Positions 33,859-42,335 are shown, numbered from the stretch's first letter. The stretch: 64,000 nucleotides of DNA from Muribaculum sp. (GCA_023663505.1 JAMPHH010000014.1:1-64000), one strand, 5' to 3'. Notes: generated by a model from the sequence alone, not told the origin. A program made the numbers and translations.

Positions 33859-34854
33859 TTATATTACACTTGTAGGATTGCCTGACAGCCAGTTTTTGAG
33901 GTTATCAACAGCAATTCTGACAGTGCGATACCGTGCCTCAGCAGGCGCCCACGCAATGTGCGCCGTTATTTCCGCATTTTCACATTCAAAGATATCACTT
34001 GGAGCGCTCAGCGGTTCTCCCGCTACCACATCAAGACCTGCCGCATAAATTTTGCCTGATTTTAGCGCAGCTGTCATAGCAGCTTCATCTATAATCGCGC
34101 CCCTTGCGGTATTGATGATTATTACACCATCCTTCATTTTATCAATAGCTTTCGCATCAATCATATTTCTGGTTTCATCTGTGAGTGGACAGTTTACCGA
34201 TATCACATCACTTCTGCATAATAACTCGTCAAGTGATATCTGCTCAACAAAATCATATTTTTCACCCTCTTTCCTATGTCTGCTATATGCGATTACCTTC
34301 ATTCCAAAGCCGGCTGCCATCCTTGCCATCCAATAGCCTATACTTCCAAGTCCAATAATACCGATTGTTTTTTCATAAAGCTCTATCTGCCTTGTAACAA
34401 CATGCTTTTTCTGATAAAGTGACTCATGATTCTCAAGACTTCCCCGATAATATGAAGCTTCCCTGTCTATATGATGACAAATATTTAAAAGCATCGCCAT
34501 ACCATATTGAGCGATTGTCATATCACCATAAACAGTGTTTGTAAAAGTTACACCATACTCCTTTGCCGCTTCATGGTCAATGTTGCCAAAACCATGTCCC
34601 AAGGTACAAACATATTTCAGATTCGGATGCTTCTCAAAAAAACTGCGAGTAAACATATTGTCACCTATCCATACGCCAATTAGTACATCATAGTCCGCCG
34701 CTACCTCATCCAGTTCCTTTGCCTGAAAGCTATTACGATAATCAATTGAGGTAAGTTCGCCGACATCCGCAAGCTGGTTTTTCCAGTAATCAATAATTGC
34801 TGCTCTTGACGGCGCCCCGCCAACAGGATCGCCTTGACACACTATTGCCTTCAT
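33859..34854 (-). CDS. D-2-hydroxyacid dehydrogenase
   Basis: A 331-aa NAD-dependent enzyme of the D-isomer family. NAD loop GLGSIGYWMARMAAGFGMK, active-site Arg in NTARGAIID, Glu in AGEPLSAP and His in HIAWAPAEA are in order. Reduces a 2-keto acid to the D-hydroxy acid or the reverse; substrate unknown. First gene of the operon with two aminotransferases, consistent with reductive disposal of amino-acid-derived keto acids. Start with AAGGAGGAG. Confidence 0.9.
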   Translation of the reverse strand: MKAIVCQGDPVGGAPSRAAIIDYWKNQLADVGELTSIDYRNSFQAKELDEVAADYDVLIGVWIGDNMFTRSFFEKHPNLKYVCTLGHGFGNIDHEAAKEYGVTFTNTVYGDMTIAQYGMAMLLNICHHIDREASYYRGSLENHESLYQKKHVVTRQIELYEKTIGIIGLGSIGYWMARMAAGFGMKVIAYSRHRKEGEKYDFVEQISLDELLCRSDVISVNCPLTDETRNMIDAKAIDKMKDGVIIINTARGAIIDEAAMTAALKSGKIYAAGLDVVAGEPLSAPSDIFECENAEITAHIAWAPAEARYRTVRIAVDNLKNWLSGNPTSVI

Positions 34855-34944
34855 AACACTCTCCTCCTTATAAATAAATTTTACTTATATCTTGTGCCAG
34901 ATTAAGTTAGAAAATCTCTGTATCACACTGAACAAAAACAAATG

Positions 34945-34987
34945 AAAAAAAGCATTCGCATAATGAGGATATCTCCTCTGCAAACGC
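34945..34987 (-). terminator. Terminator or attenuator before the dehydrogenase operon
   Basis: On the minus strand a two-part stem (9 bp outer with two G-U pairs, 5-bp GAGGA/TCCTC inner) is followed by seven T. It stands after the promoter-like element at 35009-35033 and 90 nt before the dehydrogenase start, so it could be a leader attenuator, or simply the terminator of the lysR gene. Confidence 0.7.
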
Positions 34988-35008
34988 CTTTGTTTCCAAC
35001 ATTATCTC

Positions 35009-35033
35009 AGTATAATTTAGTTCAAAATCTAAA
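35009..35033 (-). promoter_or_regulatory. Possible LysR operator and -10 box
   Basis: TTTAG-N8-CTAAA (35016-35033) is an inverted repeat of LysR-type operator form, directly before TATACT (35009-35014 on the minus strand). No good -35 box is seen, as expected for an activator-dependent promoter. Confidence 0.45.
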
Positions 35034-35098
35034 CTCATCACTCGACAGGCAAATATGTTTAGATATAAATTTTTTTTATATGTTACACCTATTATACA

Positions 35099-36019
35099 TC
35101 ACTCTTTGGAAATATCAACTACTTTTTTTAATTTTTTTATATATTGTCTGCAGAGAGGGCTAAGCTTCCTCTCCCGACTTGTAATAATCCCAAGCTCTAT
35201 CACCTCATTCGTATCATATGGTATAACCACCACTTTACTTTCTTTAGAATCAGTTTCATTCATACTTTTATAGCCGCTTCCCAGCGTATATGCGTCTAGC
35301 TGCTCAAGCATTGTATGTGCTGTCATATTATCAGTAACAATTATTGTTTTATCCGAGTCATGATCTTCAACAATTTCCTCAGAATAAAACTGCATACTGT
35401 TTTCACCCTGATAATATTTCACATACGGATATGGCGCAAGCTCATCGCTTGTAATAACTTTCCTTTGGGCAAGCGGATGCTTTGCACTTATATATACGTA
35501 TGGACATCTTTCCTTTATAAGCTCAAACTCTAAATTTCTTTGGTCTATCTCTCCCATAAGCACCTTATTGCTCCTGTTACAAAGAAGCACTCCTACCTCT
35601 GCCTGACCTTCCTGAACAAATCTGAGAACTTCCTTTGTCTTCACCTCCAAAAAACGCACCTTGTAATGTTCATCGGGTACATGCTCTGCAAGAAGCTCTA
35701 CCACAGCCTTAGAAGCGATCATACAATGCTGACAAGCCACGTTTAATATATTATTATCTTCCTGCTTATTGATATAATAATCTTCAATGAACCCCATCTG
35801 CTCCATAATTGGAGCGAGCTGGCTTAACAGCACCACGCCTTCCTTGGTCAATGATACTCCGTTCTTATTCCGCTCAAATATCTGTATCATTAACTCCTGT
35901 TCTAAATCTTTTATCGCACTTGACACGTTAGGCTGTGTCACAAGCAGTTCCTTTGCCGCTTTAGAAAAGGAATTATGTTTTGCCGTATACATTACATACT
36001 TTATCTGTTGGAGATTCAT
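35099..36019 (-). CDS. LysR family transcriptional regulator
   Basis: A 306-aa regulator: winged HTH at the N-terminus (MNLQQIKYVMYTAKHNSFSK, AAKELLVTQPNVSSAIKDLE) and a periplasmic-binding-like effector domain that includes a CQHCM motif near residue 95. Start at 36019 gives the usual LysR N-terminus; an earlier GTG frame is ignored. It is upstream of and collinear with the dehydrogenase-aminotransferase operon, which it probably controls, and divergent from glutamate dehydrogenase. Confidence 0.9.
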   Translation of the reverse strand: MNLQQIKYVMYTAKHNSFSKAAKELLVTQPNVSSAIKDLEQELMIQIFERNKNGVSLTKEGVVLLSQLAPIMEQMGFIEDYYINKQEDNNILNVACQHCMIASKAVVELLAEHVPDEHYKVRFLEVKTKEVLRFVQEGQAEVGVLLCNRSNKVLMGEIDQRNLEFELIKERCPYVYISAKHPLAQRKVITSDELAPYPYVKYYQGENSMQFYSEEIVEDHDSDKTIIVTDNMTAHTMLEQLDAYTLGSGYKSMNETDSKESKVVVIPYDTNEVIELGIITSRERKLSPLCRQYIKKLKKVVDISKE

Positions 36020-36232
36020 AAGCTGCACCCTACTATTTTTATTTGTAGGCTCTAAAACAGGACACAAAAACTTATCCACAACCTACCCTTGCTTCACTAT
36101 CTTACATTTACAATAGCATAATAGCAATTTCCTTTCAATACTTAATAAAATTAGGTTTTTCACAGCATTTATTTATAAAAAATAAGTTTTTTGATTAAAT
36201 ATTTAAAATAAAATCTTTTCTTAGGAAATTTG

Positions 36233-36261
36233 TTGACTTTTTGAAATGGAAAAATTATTAT
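36233..36261 (+). promoter_or_regulatory. Promoter of glutamate dehydrogenase
   Basis: TTGACT (36233-36238), 17-nt spacer, TATTAT (36256-36261). Confidence 0.75.
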
Positions 36262-36269
36262 TTCTAAAA

Positions 36270-36280
36270 CCGACGGTCGG
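36270..36280 (+). promoter_or_regulatory. Palindrome at the gdh transcription start
   Basis: CCGACGGTCGG is a perfect GC-rich inverted repeat in otherwise A+T-rich DNA, placed at about +3 to +13 of the predicted transcript. It may be a repressor site or a 5' stem stabilising the message. Confidence 0.5.
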
Positions 36281-36312
36281 CAAACAATGCTTTAAGATAT
36301 AGGGAGGAAAAT

Positions 36313-37575
36313 ATGACTGAGAAAAAATATGATCCGTATGAAAATGTAGTAAAAACTATGACAAAAGCAATGGAGATTGGTCACATAAACAAGACTATGT
36401 TTGAGATTATCAAAAATCCGCAACGTGAAACAAAGGTATATCTGCCTGTTGAAATGGACGATGGCACTGTCAGAGTATTTGAAGGATACAGAGTACAACA
36501 TTCCAACATTCGAGGACCATTCAAGGGCGGTATTCGCTATCATCAGGATTGTACCTTGAACGAAGTAAAAGCACTTTCTGTATGGATGTCCTTAAAATGC
36601 GCCGTAGCCAATATTCCATATGGCGGTGCAAAAGGCGGCATAAAGGTCGATCCACGTACACTTTCTCCACGCGAACTAAAAAATCTGACAAGGCGTTATA
36701 CCTTTGCAATCGCTCCTATCATTGGTGCAGATACAGATATTCCTGCGCCCGATGTGAATACTAATTCGCAGACAATGGCATGGGTACTTGACACTTACAG
36801 TCAGTTAAACGGAAAACCTTGTCCCGGAGTAGTTACTGGAAAACCGGTAGAACTTGGCGGCTCTCGAGGAAGAAACTCCGCGACAGGACGAGGCGTTGTG
36901 ATAAGCACAAAACTACTTCTTGCAACTCAGGGGAAAGAACTTGCTGGAACAACTGTGGCAATTCAGGGCATGGGAAATGTAGGAAGCAATGCCGCCCGTA
37001 TTTTCTATCACCGCGGTGCAAAAATAGTTGCCGTAAGTGATGTTTCAGGCGGTATTTACTGCACGGAAGGGCTGAACATCGACAAAATCTCCCAATATCT
37101 TAAAACCCCGGGAGCTCTCCTTGCCAACTATAACGAAGAAAATATATCACACATTTCTAATGAAAACGTTTTGACATGTAAATGTGATGTACTTGTACCA
37201 GCCGCTCTCGAAAATCAAATAAATAAAGATATCGCACAAAAATTACAGTGTCTATATGTTGTCGAGGCAGCAAATGGTCCCACATCTGAAGCTGGAGACG
37301 AGGTGCTTGAGCAACGCGGCATCATACTGATTCCCGATATATTTGCGAACAGCGGCGGTGTAATCGTTTCCTATTTTGAATGGGTTCAAAATATTCAGGA
37401 ATTAACTTGGGAGCGTGAACAAGTAAATGATATGCTTGAAAAACTCATGACAAAATCCTTTCAGCATTTAAGTGAGGTGGTCAAAGAATGCAATTGTACT
37501 TATCGCATGGCCGCGTATGTTCTGGCACTCAGGAAGCTGATATATGCCGAAGAAATAAAAGGAATTTTCCCATAG
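36313..37575 (+). CDS. Glutamate dehydrogenase family (Glu/Leu/Phe/Val)
   Basis: A 420-aa enzyme. Substrate-binding part with GPFKGGIRYHQD and the catalytic lysine region PYGGAKGGI, then NAD(P) loop VAIQGMGNVGSNAAR. Length and sequence fit hexameric catabolic NAD-type enzymes of Clostridia that deaminate glutamate to 2-oxoglutarate and ammonium. Start behind AGGGAGG. Followed 11 nt later by a GNAT gene on the same transcript and convergent with an Lrp regulator. Confidence 0.92.
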   Translation: MTEKKYDPYENVVKTMTKAMEIGHINKTMFEIIKNPQRETKVYLPVEMDDGTVRVFEGYRVQHSNIRGPFKGGIRYHQDCTLNEVKALSVWMSLKCAVANIPYGGAKGGIKVDPRTLSPRELKNLTRRYTFAIAPIIGADTDIPAPDVNTNSQTMAWVLDTYSQLNGKPCPGVVTGKPVELGGSRGRNSATGRGVVISTKLLLATQGKELAGTTVAIQGMGNVGSNAARIFYHRGAKIVAVSDVSGGIYCTEGLNIDKISQYLKTPGALLANYNEENISHISNENVLTCKCDVLVPAALENQINKDIAQKLQCLYVVEAANGPTSEAGDEVLEQRGIILIPDIFANSGGVIVSYFEWVQNIQELTWEREQVNDMLEKLMTKSFQHLSEVVKECNCTYRMAAYVLALRKLIYAEEIKGIFP

Positions 37576-37586
37576 GAGGGTACACT

Positions 37587-38027
37587 GTGAAAATAAGGAA
37601 AATGCTGATTGATGATTATGACGATGTTTATGCCTTGTGGATGTCATGCACAGGTATGGGATTAAATAATTTAGACGATTCCCAAGATGGGATTGATAAA
37701 TTTATAACAAGAAATCCCGATACTTGTTTTGTTGCTGAAAGTGAAGGTAAAATCATCGGGGTTATTATGTCTGGAAACGATGGCAGAAGGGGATATATAT
37801 ACCATATATCAGTAAGCCCAAAATATCAAAGGCAAGGAATAGGACATCAGATGGTAAAAAAAGCAATGCAGGCACTGGAAGTGTGCGGAATAAACAAGGT
37901 CGCTCTGGTTGTCTTTGAGCGGAATGAAAATGGCAATACTTTTTGGGAACAACAGGGCTTTACCGCACGGAAAGATTTAGTATATAGGAACAAAGCTATA
38001 ACAGAAATGGTTAGAATCGATACCTGA
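37587..38027 (+). CDS. GNAT family N-acetyltransferase
   Basis: A 146-aa acetyltransferase starting at GTG 37587, which has AGGAGGG 6 nt upstream; the open frame from 37488 overlaps gdh. The acetyl-CoA motif VSPKYQRQGIGHQMVKKAM and ending FWEQQGFTARKDL are typical. Close to small GNATs such as RimI-like or YpeA-like enzymes; substrate unknown. Cotranscribed with gdh. Confidence 0.88.
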   Translation: MKIRKMLIDDYDDVYALWMSCTGMGLNNLDDSQDGIDKFITRNPDTCFVAESEGKIIGVIMSGNDGRRGYIYHISVSPKYQRQGIGHQMVKKAMQALEVCGINKVALVVFERNENGNTFWEQQGFTARKDLVYRNKAITEMVRIDT

Positions 38028-38042
38028 CCACCAATAAGAAAA

Positions 38043-38489
38043 TTATAGTTCAACCCCTCTATGCCCTACGGTTGTTGAGAACACAATAAGAGTTTTGGTC
38101 CGTCCGAATCTTTGAAGCTCATTGATAAAATGATCAAGCTCTATTGTGTTCTCAAAAAGCACTTCCAACAGCATCGAATAATCTCCTGTCACACAATTGC
38201 ATTCAACCACATTTTTACATTGTTTTATATATGGATAAAACTCCTTTTTTTGAACAGGAGCTATCTCCAGACAGATAAATGCTTTTGTACCAAGACCCAG
38301 CGCAATCGGATCTACTTGTGCTTGATATCCGATAATATATCTTTCGACTTCTAACCGCTGTATTCGATTGGAAACAGCCGGCGATGAAAGATTTACCGCT
38401 TTTGCCACCTGTTTTATGGGTGTACGAGCATCTCTCTGGAGGATATTTAATATTTGTATATCTATTTCGTCCAGCATCCTTTCTCTCAT
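38043..38489 (-). CDS. Lrp/AsnC family regulator
   Basis: A 148-aa feast/famine regulator: HTH (LDEIDIQILNILQRDARTPI, QVAKAVNLSSPAVSNRIQRLE) and a RAM effector domain (CVTGDYSMLLEV). Binds an amino acid and controls amino acid metabolism genes. Start at 38489 gives the best GGAG spacing. Convergent with gdh-GNAT, which it is likely to regulate along with other genes of this block. Confidence 0.9.
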   Translation of the reverse strand: MRERMLDEIDIQILNILQRDARTPIKQVAKAVNLSSPAVSNRIQRLEVERYIIGYQAQVDPIALGLGTKAFICLEIAPVQKKEFYPYIKQCKNVVECNCVTGDYSMLLEVLFENTIELDHFINELQRFGRTKTLIVFSTTVGHRGVEL

Positions 38490-38623
38490 TACCGCAATCT
38501 CCACATTTATTCATATATATCATCCAAACAGTCCGTTCTTTCACCCATCATTTGAGCTCTAAAATGTTTCCTGTGAGCTATCCTTAAAACCAGAATCTTA
38601 GAAAAACAAATTAAAATACTTCA

Positions 38624-38902
38624 TCACAAGCCCTTAAGCTCCCTGATCTTCCTCTGCAAGTCCTCCACGCCTGCCTGTGCGTTCAAAACAGCCGTGCGCT
38701 GCTTCTCAAAGGGCGCGTCCTCCGCGTCCTTATATTGCTCCATGAAAAGGCGCCCGATCTCCATATAGTTCTTCTTGATCACGTCCTCACAGGTAGCGAT
38801 CTGGCTCTTGAGACTTGCAATCTCCGCCATCTGCTTCGCCTTGTCCGTGGCTTCCTTCCCCTTTGTTGTAATGGTATCCCCCAGCTTTTCAAAAAATTCC
38901 AT
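38624..38902 (-). CDS. Small coiled-coil protein, 92 aa
   Basis: Mostly helical and charged (MEFFEKLGDTITTKGKEATD, then heptad-like stretches to the end). No membrane segment. Similar small proteins in Lachnospiraceae often end in a zinc ribbon; this one does not. Own promoter at 38953-38981. Function unknown. Confidence 0.7.
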   Translation of the reverse strand: MEFFEKLGDTITTKGKEATDKAKQMAEIASLKSQIATCEDVIKKNYMEIGRLFMEQYKDAEDAPFEKQRTAVLNAQAGVEDLQRKIRELKGL

Positions 38903-38952
38903 AGCGTCCCGTCCTTTCCGCCTCTAGGCAACACTAACTCCCACCTACACAT

Positions 38953-38981
38953 AGTATATCTGTTTTTAGGAAAAGTGGCAA
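38953..38981 (-). promoter_or_regulatory. Promoter of the coiled-coil gene
   Basis: Minus strand TTGCCA (38976-38981), 17-nt spacer, TATACT (38953-38958). Confidence 0.7.
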
Positions 38982-38989
38982 GTATTTCA

Positions 38990-39019
38990 TTGCACTTTCC
39001 TATTCGGTTGTGATATAAT
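38990..39019 (+). promoter_or_regulatory. Promoter of the 95-aa gene
   Basis: TTGCAC (38990-38995), 18-nt spacer, TATAAT (39014-39019). Divergent from the promoter at 38953-38981. Confidence 0.6.
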
Positions 39020-39115
39020 ATTTTTGTTCGGGATAAGCACATGACAGACTAAATCGTGCGATTCCATACGTTTCAAATGTTTTTGACTCAAGAGATTTGC
39101 GTAAGAGGTAGAATC

Positions 39116-39403
39116 ATGCAGCCATTATATACAGCGCTAAAGGTAAATAATGAAATAGAGCTCTGCGAGGTTGATAACCCGGATTGCAAGAGAGAGATTG
39201 AGCGGGAGCTTTTGAGGAACCGCATCTCCTATTATATCCGTTGGCCCAAGCCCTCTATTTTTAACCGCAAGAGATTCAACTGCATTATCTGCGTGAATGA
39301 CAATGCCAGAGACGCGGCGGAGCAGGTGATCAATTCCATTTGCAGCGCCAATAACTACAATGTGAAATTCCTGATGAGACATTCGGTGAATCATTACCTG
39401 TGA
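39116..39403 (+). CDS. Hypothetical protein, 95 aa
   Basis: Begins MQPLYTALKVNNEIELCEVD; AAGAGGT lies upstream of 39116. Composition is that of a small alpha/beta domain (CIICVNDNARDAAEQVINSI), like the signal-transducing small domains called DUF2007, but I cannot name it with certainty. Own promoter and a strong terminator make it a single-gene unit just outside the prophage. Confidence 0.65.
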   Translation: MQPLYTALKVNNEIELCEVDNPDCKREIERELLRNRISYYIRWPKPSIFNRKRFNCIICVNDNARDAAEQVINSICSANNYNVKFLMRHSVNHYL

Positions 39404-39424
39404 ATCTCGCCTAAAACACGAACA

Positions 39425-39474
39425 AAAGCCGCAAACCCTTGATTCTCAACAGAAAATCTTAGGTTTGCGGCTTT
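39425..39474. terminator. Strong bidirectional terminator at the prophage border
   Basis: AAAGCCGCAAACC (39425-39437) pairs over 13 bp with GGTTTGCGGCTTT (39462-39474). It ends the 95-aa gene on plus and any tRNA transcript arriving on minus. Confidence 0.85.
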
Positions 39475-39484
39475 CCTTATAAAA

Positions 39485-39510
39485 TGCGGATAACAGGATT
39501 TGAACCTGCA
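39485..39510 (-). tRNA. 3' end of a tRNA gene: prophage attachment site
   Basis: Read on minus, GCAGG-TTCAAAT-CCTGT is a T-arm and TATCCGC with discriminator A is the 3' acceptor strand. The rest of the tRNA is missing: upstream lies phage-type DNA. This is the remnant left at one end when a phage integrates into a tRNA gene; the complete gene, with acceptor GCGGATA (tRNA-Leu-like, inferred), should be at the other prophage end, beyond 64 kb. Confidence 0.8.
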
Positions 39511-39554
39511 CAAAAATCATTCATAAACCCTATATATTTAGCACTTTTTGATTT

Positions 39555-39578
39555 TTCATGACAAAATTCATGACAAAA
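39555..39578. repeat. Tandem 12-bp repeat next to the attachment site
   Basis: TTCATGACAAAA occurs twice, back to back, 45 nt inside the prophage. Such repeats near att sites are often arm-type binding sites of tyrosine integrases; not proven here. Confidence 0.6.
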
Positions 39579-39592
39579 ATATAAAACTGATG

Positions 39593-40234
39593 CTATACGC
39601 TGCCAAGTCCTGCAGTCCAGCTCATGTGCCCCACCACCCCATCGCTTTCCAATCCGTGCCCTGCTTGGAAGATGCGTGTCAATCTCTCGGTGTCTGCTCC
39701 AAAGATGCCATCAGGATTCGCGTCGATAATGATTTGCCACAACTTAACTGCTTTCCCGCGACTCCCCCGCCTGATAGTCTTCATGTTAACCTCCGTTTCT
39801 TCCGGCTCCATGTCCGGACTCTGATCGTTAAAAAGTACCTGCTCCTCCGCCCGTCTCCTCACAAGACCGGGCAAGACTTGCCCCTTACCCTTGTTATATT
39901 CAGGTATTTTGGCGCTGATCTGCGCAATCGTGCGGCTACCCTTTTGGGTCAACTGGTCAATACTCCCAACATTGTAGGCGAAACTCACAAGCGCATCATA
40001 TTGGTTTTGTGTCCAGTGATAGATTTCGTCATACTTCTCTACTGCCTGCTCCGCTTTCGCCACGTCTTCCCGCAGGAACTGCTCCGCCAATGCCTGAGAA
40101 ATGACCTGTCCCGCATACACCCCCTTGGTGTGCCCATATCCAATCGTCCATATCCCGACCGGATCTTGGTATGCCATCAGGCGACAGCCTTCGTATTTTG
40201 CAATTAATTGCAGTCCTCTATCAGATATTTGCAT
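39593..40234 (-). CDS. Phage lysozyme (GH24) with peptidoglycan-binding domain
   Basis: A 213-aa endolysin. The T4-lysozyme catalytic triad spacing is exact: Glu15, Asp24 and Thr30 within KYEGCRLMAYQDPVGIWTIG. After about residue 150 a PG_binding_1-like repeat follows (RRGSRGKAVKLWQIIIDANP, DGIFGADTERLTRIFQAG). No signal peptide: release depends on the holin, whose gene ends 14 nt inside this start. Confidence 0.92.
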   Translation of the reverse strand: MQISDRGLQLIAKYEGCRLMAYQDPVGIWTIGYGHTKGVYAGQVISQALAEQFLREDVAKAEQAVEKYDEIYHWTQNQYDALVSFAYNVGSIDQLTQKGSRTIAQISAKIPEYNKGKGQVLPGLVRRRAEEQVLFNDQSPDMEPEETEVNMKTIRRGSRGKAVKLWQIIIDANPDGIFGADTERLTRIFQAGHGLESDGVVGHMSWTAGLGSV

Positions 40235-40736
40235 CGTTTCCCTCCTTTAGCTGCGCCTTAACCTCCGCCCGCTTTTCTATGTACTGTGCTTCCTGCTTGT
40301 CCTGTTCCTCTGTGTCGGGAAGCTCTTGGGTGTATTTACCGAGGAACTGCTGCACGGTGATCCATATCTTTTTCACGGGCAGCCCGCACAATGCCATATT
40401 TTTCAGGATACTGACAATCTCATACCCCAGATACAGGAGCCCAAAGAAGGAAGCAAGCCCTATCTCCTGTAATCCTTCCGGAAGATATTGCACTATCTCC
40501 TCGGGGACGAACCCGATCAGATTGATGCCCATGAGCATGTCCGCCACCCCCAAAAAGGCAAGCGACACAATCATGGATATCTTGCGGATGGCGCCGTCAA
40601 TGCCTACGCAGGAATTAAACCTGCGCTCTTTGATCGCCCTTCCCACGCCGAAGATCGTGTCCATGACCACGGCGAGCACTACCGCCTGTACTATTGGATT
40701 GTTTGCAAGCTGCATGATGATTGATTCCAGTTTCAT
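40221..40736 (-). CDS. Phage holin (toxin secretion/phage lysis family)
   Basis: A 171-aa membrane protein. NPIVQAVVLAVVMDTIFGVGRA, then RFNSCVGIDGAIRKI is the signature of the holin family shared with TcdE. Three to four membrane segments and a charged C-terminal tail (EEQDKQEAQYIEKRAEVKAQ). Overlaps the lysozyme start by 14 nt. Confidence 0.88.
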   Translation of the reverse strand: MKLESIIMQLANNPIVQAVVLAVVMDTIFGVGRAIKERRFNSCVGIDGAIRKISMIVSLAFLGVADMLMGINLIGFVPEEIVQYLPEGLQEIGLASFFGLLYLGYEIVSILKNMALCGLPVKKIWITVQQFLGKYTQELPDTEEQDKQEAQYIEKRAEVKAQLKEGNDANI

Positions 40737-40757
40737 AATTTTCGTCCTCCTTTTGTT

Positions 40758-41507
40758 TTACTGCATAAAACGCATATAATCCTTTGCATAATGGTCTGCT
40801 ATCTCATCATCCGAGAGAGCACGGTTGTAGATTCTGACTGCAAATATCTTGCCAGTGTAATAATAACCACTCTCCGGACTTAAGCCATTTGGGTTAGCCC
40901 CAATCATAAGCACAGAGTTCTTCGTTGGGTCTTTAGGTGTCCCTGATACATCCTTTGCCGCCGCTAAAAGTCCGTCCTGATAGATGCTGATGGTATTGCC
41001 GTCGTATTTCCCGCAAATATATACGGACTCTCCCACAGTGACTGTATTTCCTATCACTTCTTTGTAGCCATTGTCTATATATACATAAAATCTATATTTT
41101 CCATTGTAAATGCCAAACTCGTACCCCCCGCTTTCGCAGTTTGCTACAATATCATGGTAGACGGAATGTATCCCTCTCGTGTTGACTACCGCCTCGATAG
41201 TAAATGGTGTGGAAAAATTCATTTGCTGACCATCAGTGACATAGGATTGTTTTGCGCTGTCAAATACCAGCCCGTTTTCTTCCCACGTACAATTATGGCT
41301 GCTGCCATTCCTATTGTTTTGGCTCTGATCATACCACCCATCCAGGTTGTTGAAATGAATGCCATACGGACCATTTTCTATCCCGTCATACATCAACATC
41401 AGCTGATCCGAACTGTAAAGTTTGCGGCATTCTGCTTCGGCTCCTGCACCGCCCTCGATTTTGACCAAGGCTCTAATAACCTTATCTTTCCGCATCAATA
41501 CGCTCAT
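40758..41507 (-). CDS. LamG/concanavalin-like tail or receptor-binding protein
   Basis: A 249-aa protein with a LamG-3 fold from about residue 55 (MLMYDGIENGPYGIHFNNL, then SVYHDIVANCESGG, GEIFAVRIYNRALSDDEI-like ending). Such domains bind glycans and end phage tail fibres. Start at 41507 (GGGAGGTG upstream) overlaps the stop of the next gene by ATGA; a longer frame is ignored. Confidence 0.8.
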   Translation of the reverse strand: MSVLMRKDKVIRALVKIEGGAGAEAECRKLYSSDQLMLMYDGIENGPYGIHFNNLDGWYDQSQNNRNGSSHNCTWEENGLVFDSAKQSYVTDGQQMNFSTPFTIEAVVNTRGIHSVYHDIVANCESGGYEFGIYNGKYRFYVYIDNGYKEVIGNTVTVGESVYICGKYDGNTISIYQDGLLAAAKDVSGTPKDPTKNSVLMIGANPNGLSPESGYYYTGKIFAVRIYNRALSDDEIADHYAKDYMRFMQ

Positions 41508-42325
41508 CCTGCACCTCCCTTTAAAAGCATGAATAAAGCTTCCAGTTCCCCCGACACGGTGGTTGCCTGCCAACAATCGGCATCCCATTCCCCCGTTGTG
41601 GAACTGGTGCATTTATACAGACCATTCTTGTATATACTATAATTCCCCTCAACATAAGTCCTTTCCGACTCATATTCCTCCGATATCACGGCGGGGGCAT
41701 CCGTGATGTTATAGACCGTCCCGTCCTGCTTTTCCTCGTCCGTCAGGGCGTCATACTCCTCCTGTGTTACATCCATGATGTTGTCCACATTACTGCTGCC
41801 GCCCGTGGCAGCTCCTTGGATGTCAAGTGCCTCCAGAAGCTGCTCCTTGGTGATGTCATCATTGAGAGCAATCCCGACAATTTTCCTCGTGTCAGGAACA
41901 AGCCCTTCCTTCATGCTCTCCAGTGGTAAGTCTTCCCCCGTGATATTGAGAGCCTCCCAAAACTTTTCTTTTGTGATGTCTTCCTTCAGGTCTAGTCCCA
42001 CGATTGTCCGAGTGTCTTTAACCAGTCCCTCGATGGCAGTCGAAATCGGTATTGTCACCGTCTTTTTATCCAGCTCCACGCCATCCTTAGTTTTTAAACA
42101 CAATGTCATGACGTAATCCGTAGTATCCACTTCTAAGTCTATGGTCACTGCTTCCGACTCCGCCAAAAGGAAAATAGAATAATGCCTGACAAGTTCCTCC
42201 TCGATGGCTTCAATGGCGGTGTCATAGTTATCCATTATTTGAGCCGTGGCAGGTGTTGTCTTGTCCGGTCTCTCCCTCCATCCGTCAGGATATGGTTTTG
42301 TGTATGTCCTTTTATAAGCCTCCAT
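41504..42325 (-). CDS. Tail fibre-type protein with internal repeats and CBM
   Basis: A 273-aa protein. Two copies of a 40-residue unit occur (GLVKDTRTIVGLDLKEDITK and GLVPDTRKIVGIALNDDITK, about 100-175). The C-terminus (YVEGNYSIYKNGLYKCTSS) matches the aromatic carbohydrate-binding module (chitin-binding type) common in phage fibres. Probably part of the host-recognition tip. Start with AAGGAGG. Confidence 0.75.
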   Translation of the reverse strand: MEAYKRTYTKPYPDGWRERPDKTTPATAQIMDNYDTAIEAIEEELVRHYSIFLLAESEAVTIDLEVDTTDYVMTLCLKTKDGVELDKKTVTIPISTAIEGLVKDTRTIVGLDLKEDITKEKFWEALNITGEDLPLESMKEGLVPDTRKIVGIALNDDITKEQLLEALDIQGAATGGSSNVDNIMDVTQEEYDALTDEEKQDGTVYNITDAPAVISEEYESERTYVEGNYSIYKNGLYKCTSSTTGEWDADCWQATTVSGELEALFMLLKGGAG

Positions 42326-42335
42326 CTTGACCTCC

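Noticed and set aside
39485..39590. Complete tRNA gene
   Set aside because: Only T-arm and 3' acceptor are present; no D-arm, anticodon arm or 5' acceptor strand upstream.
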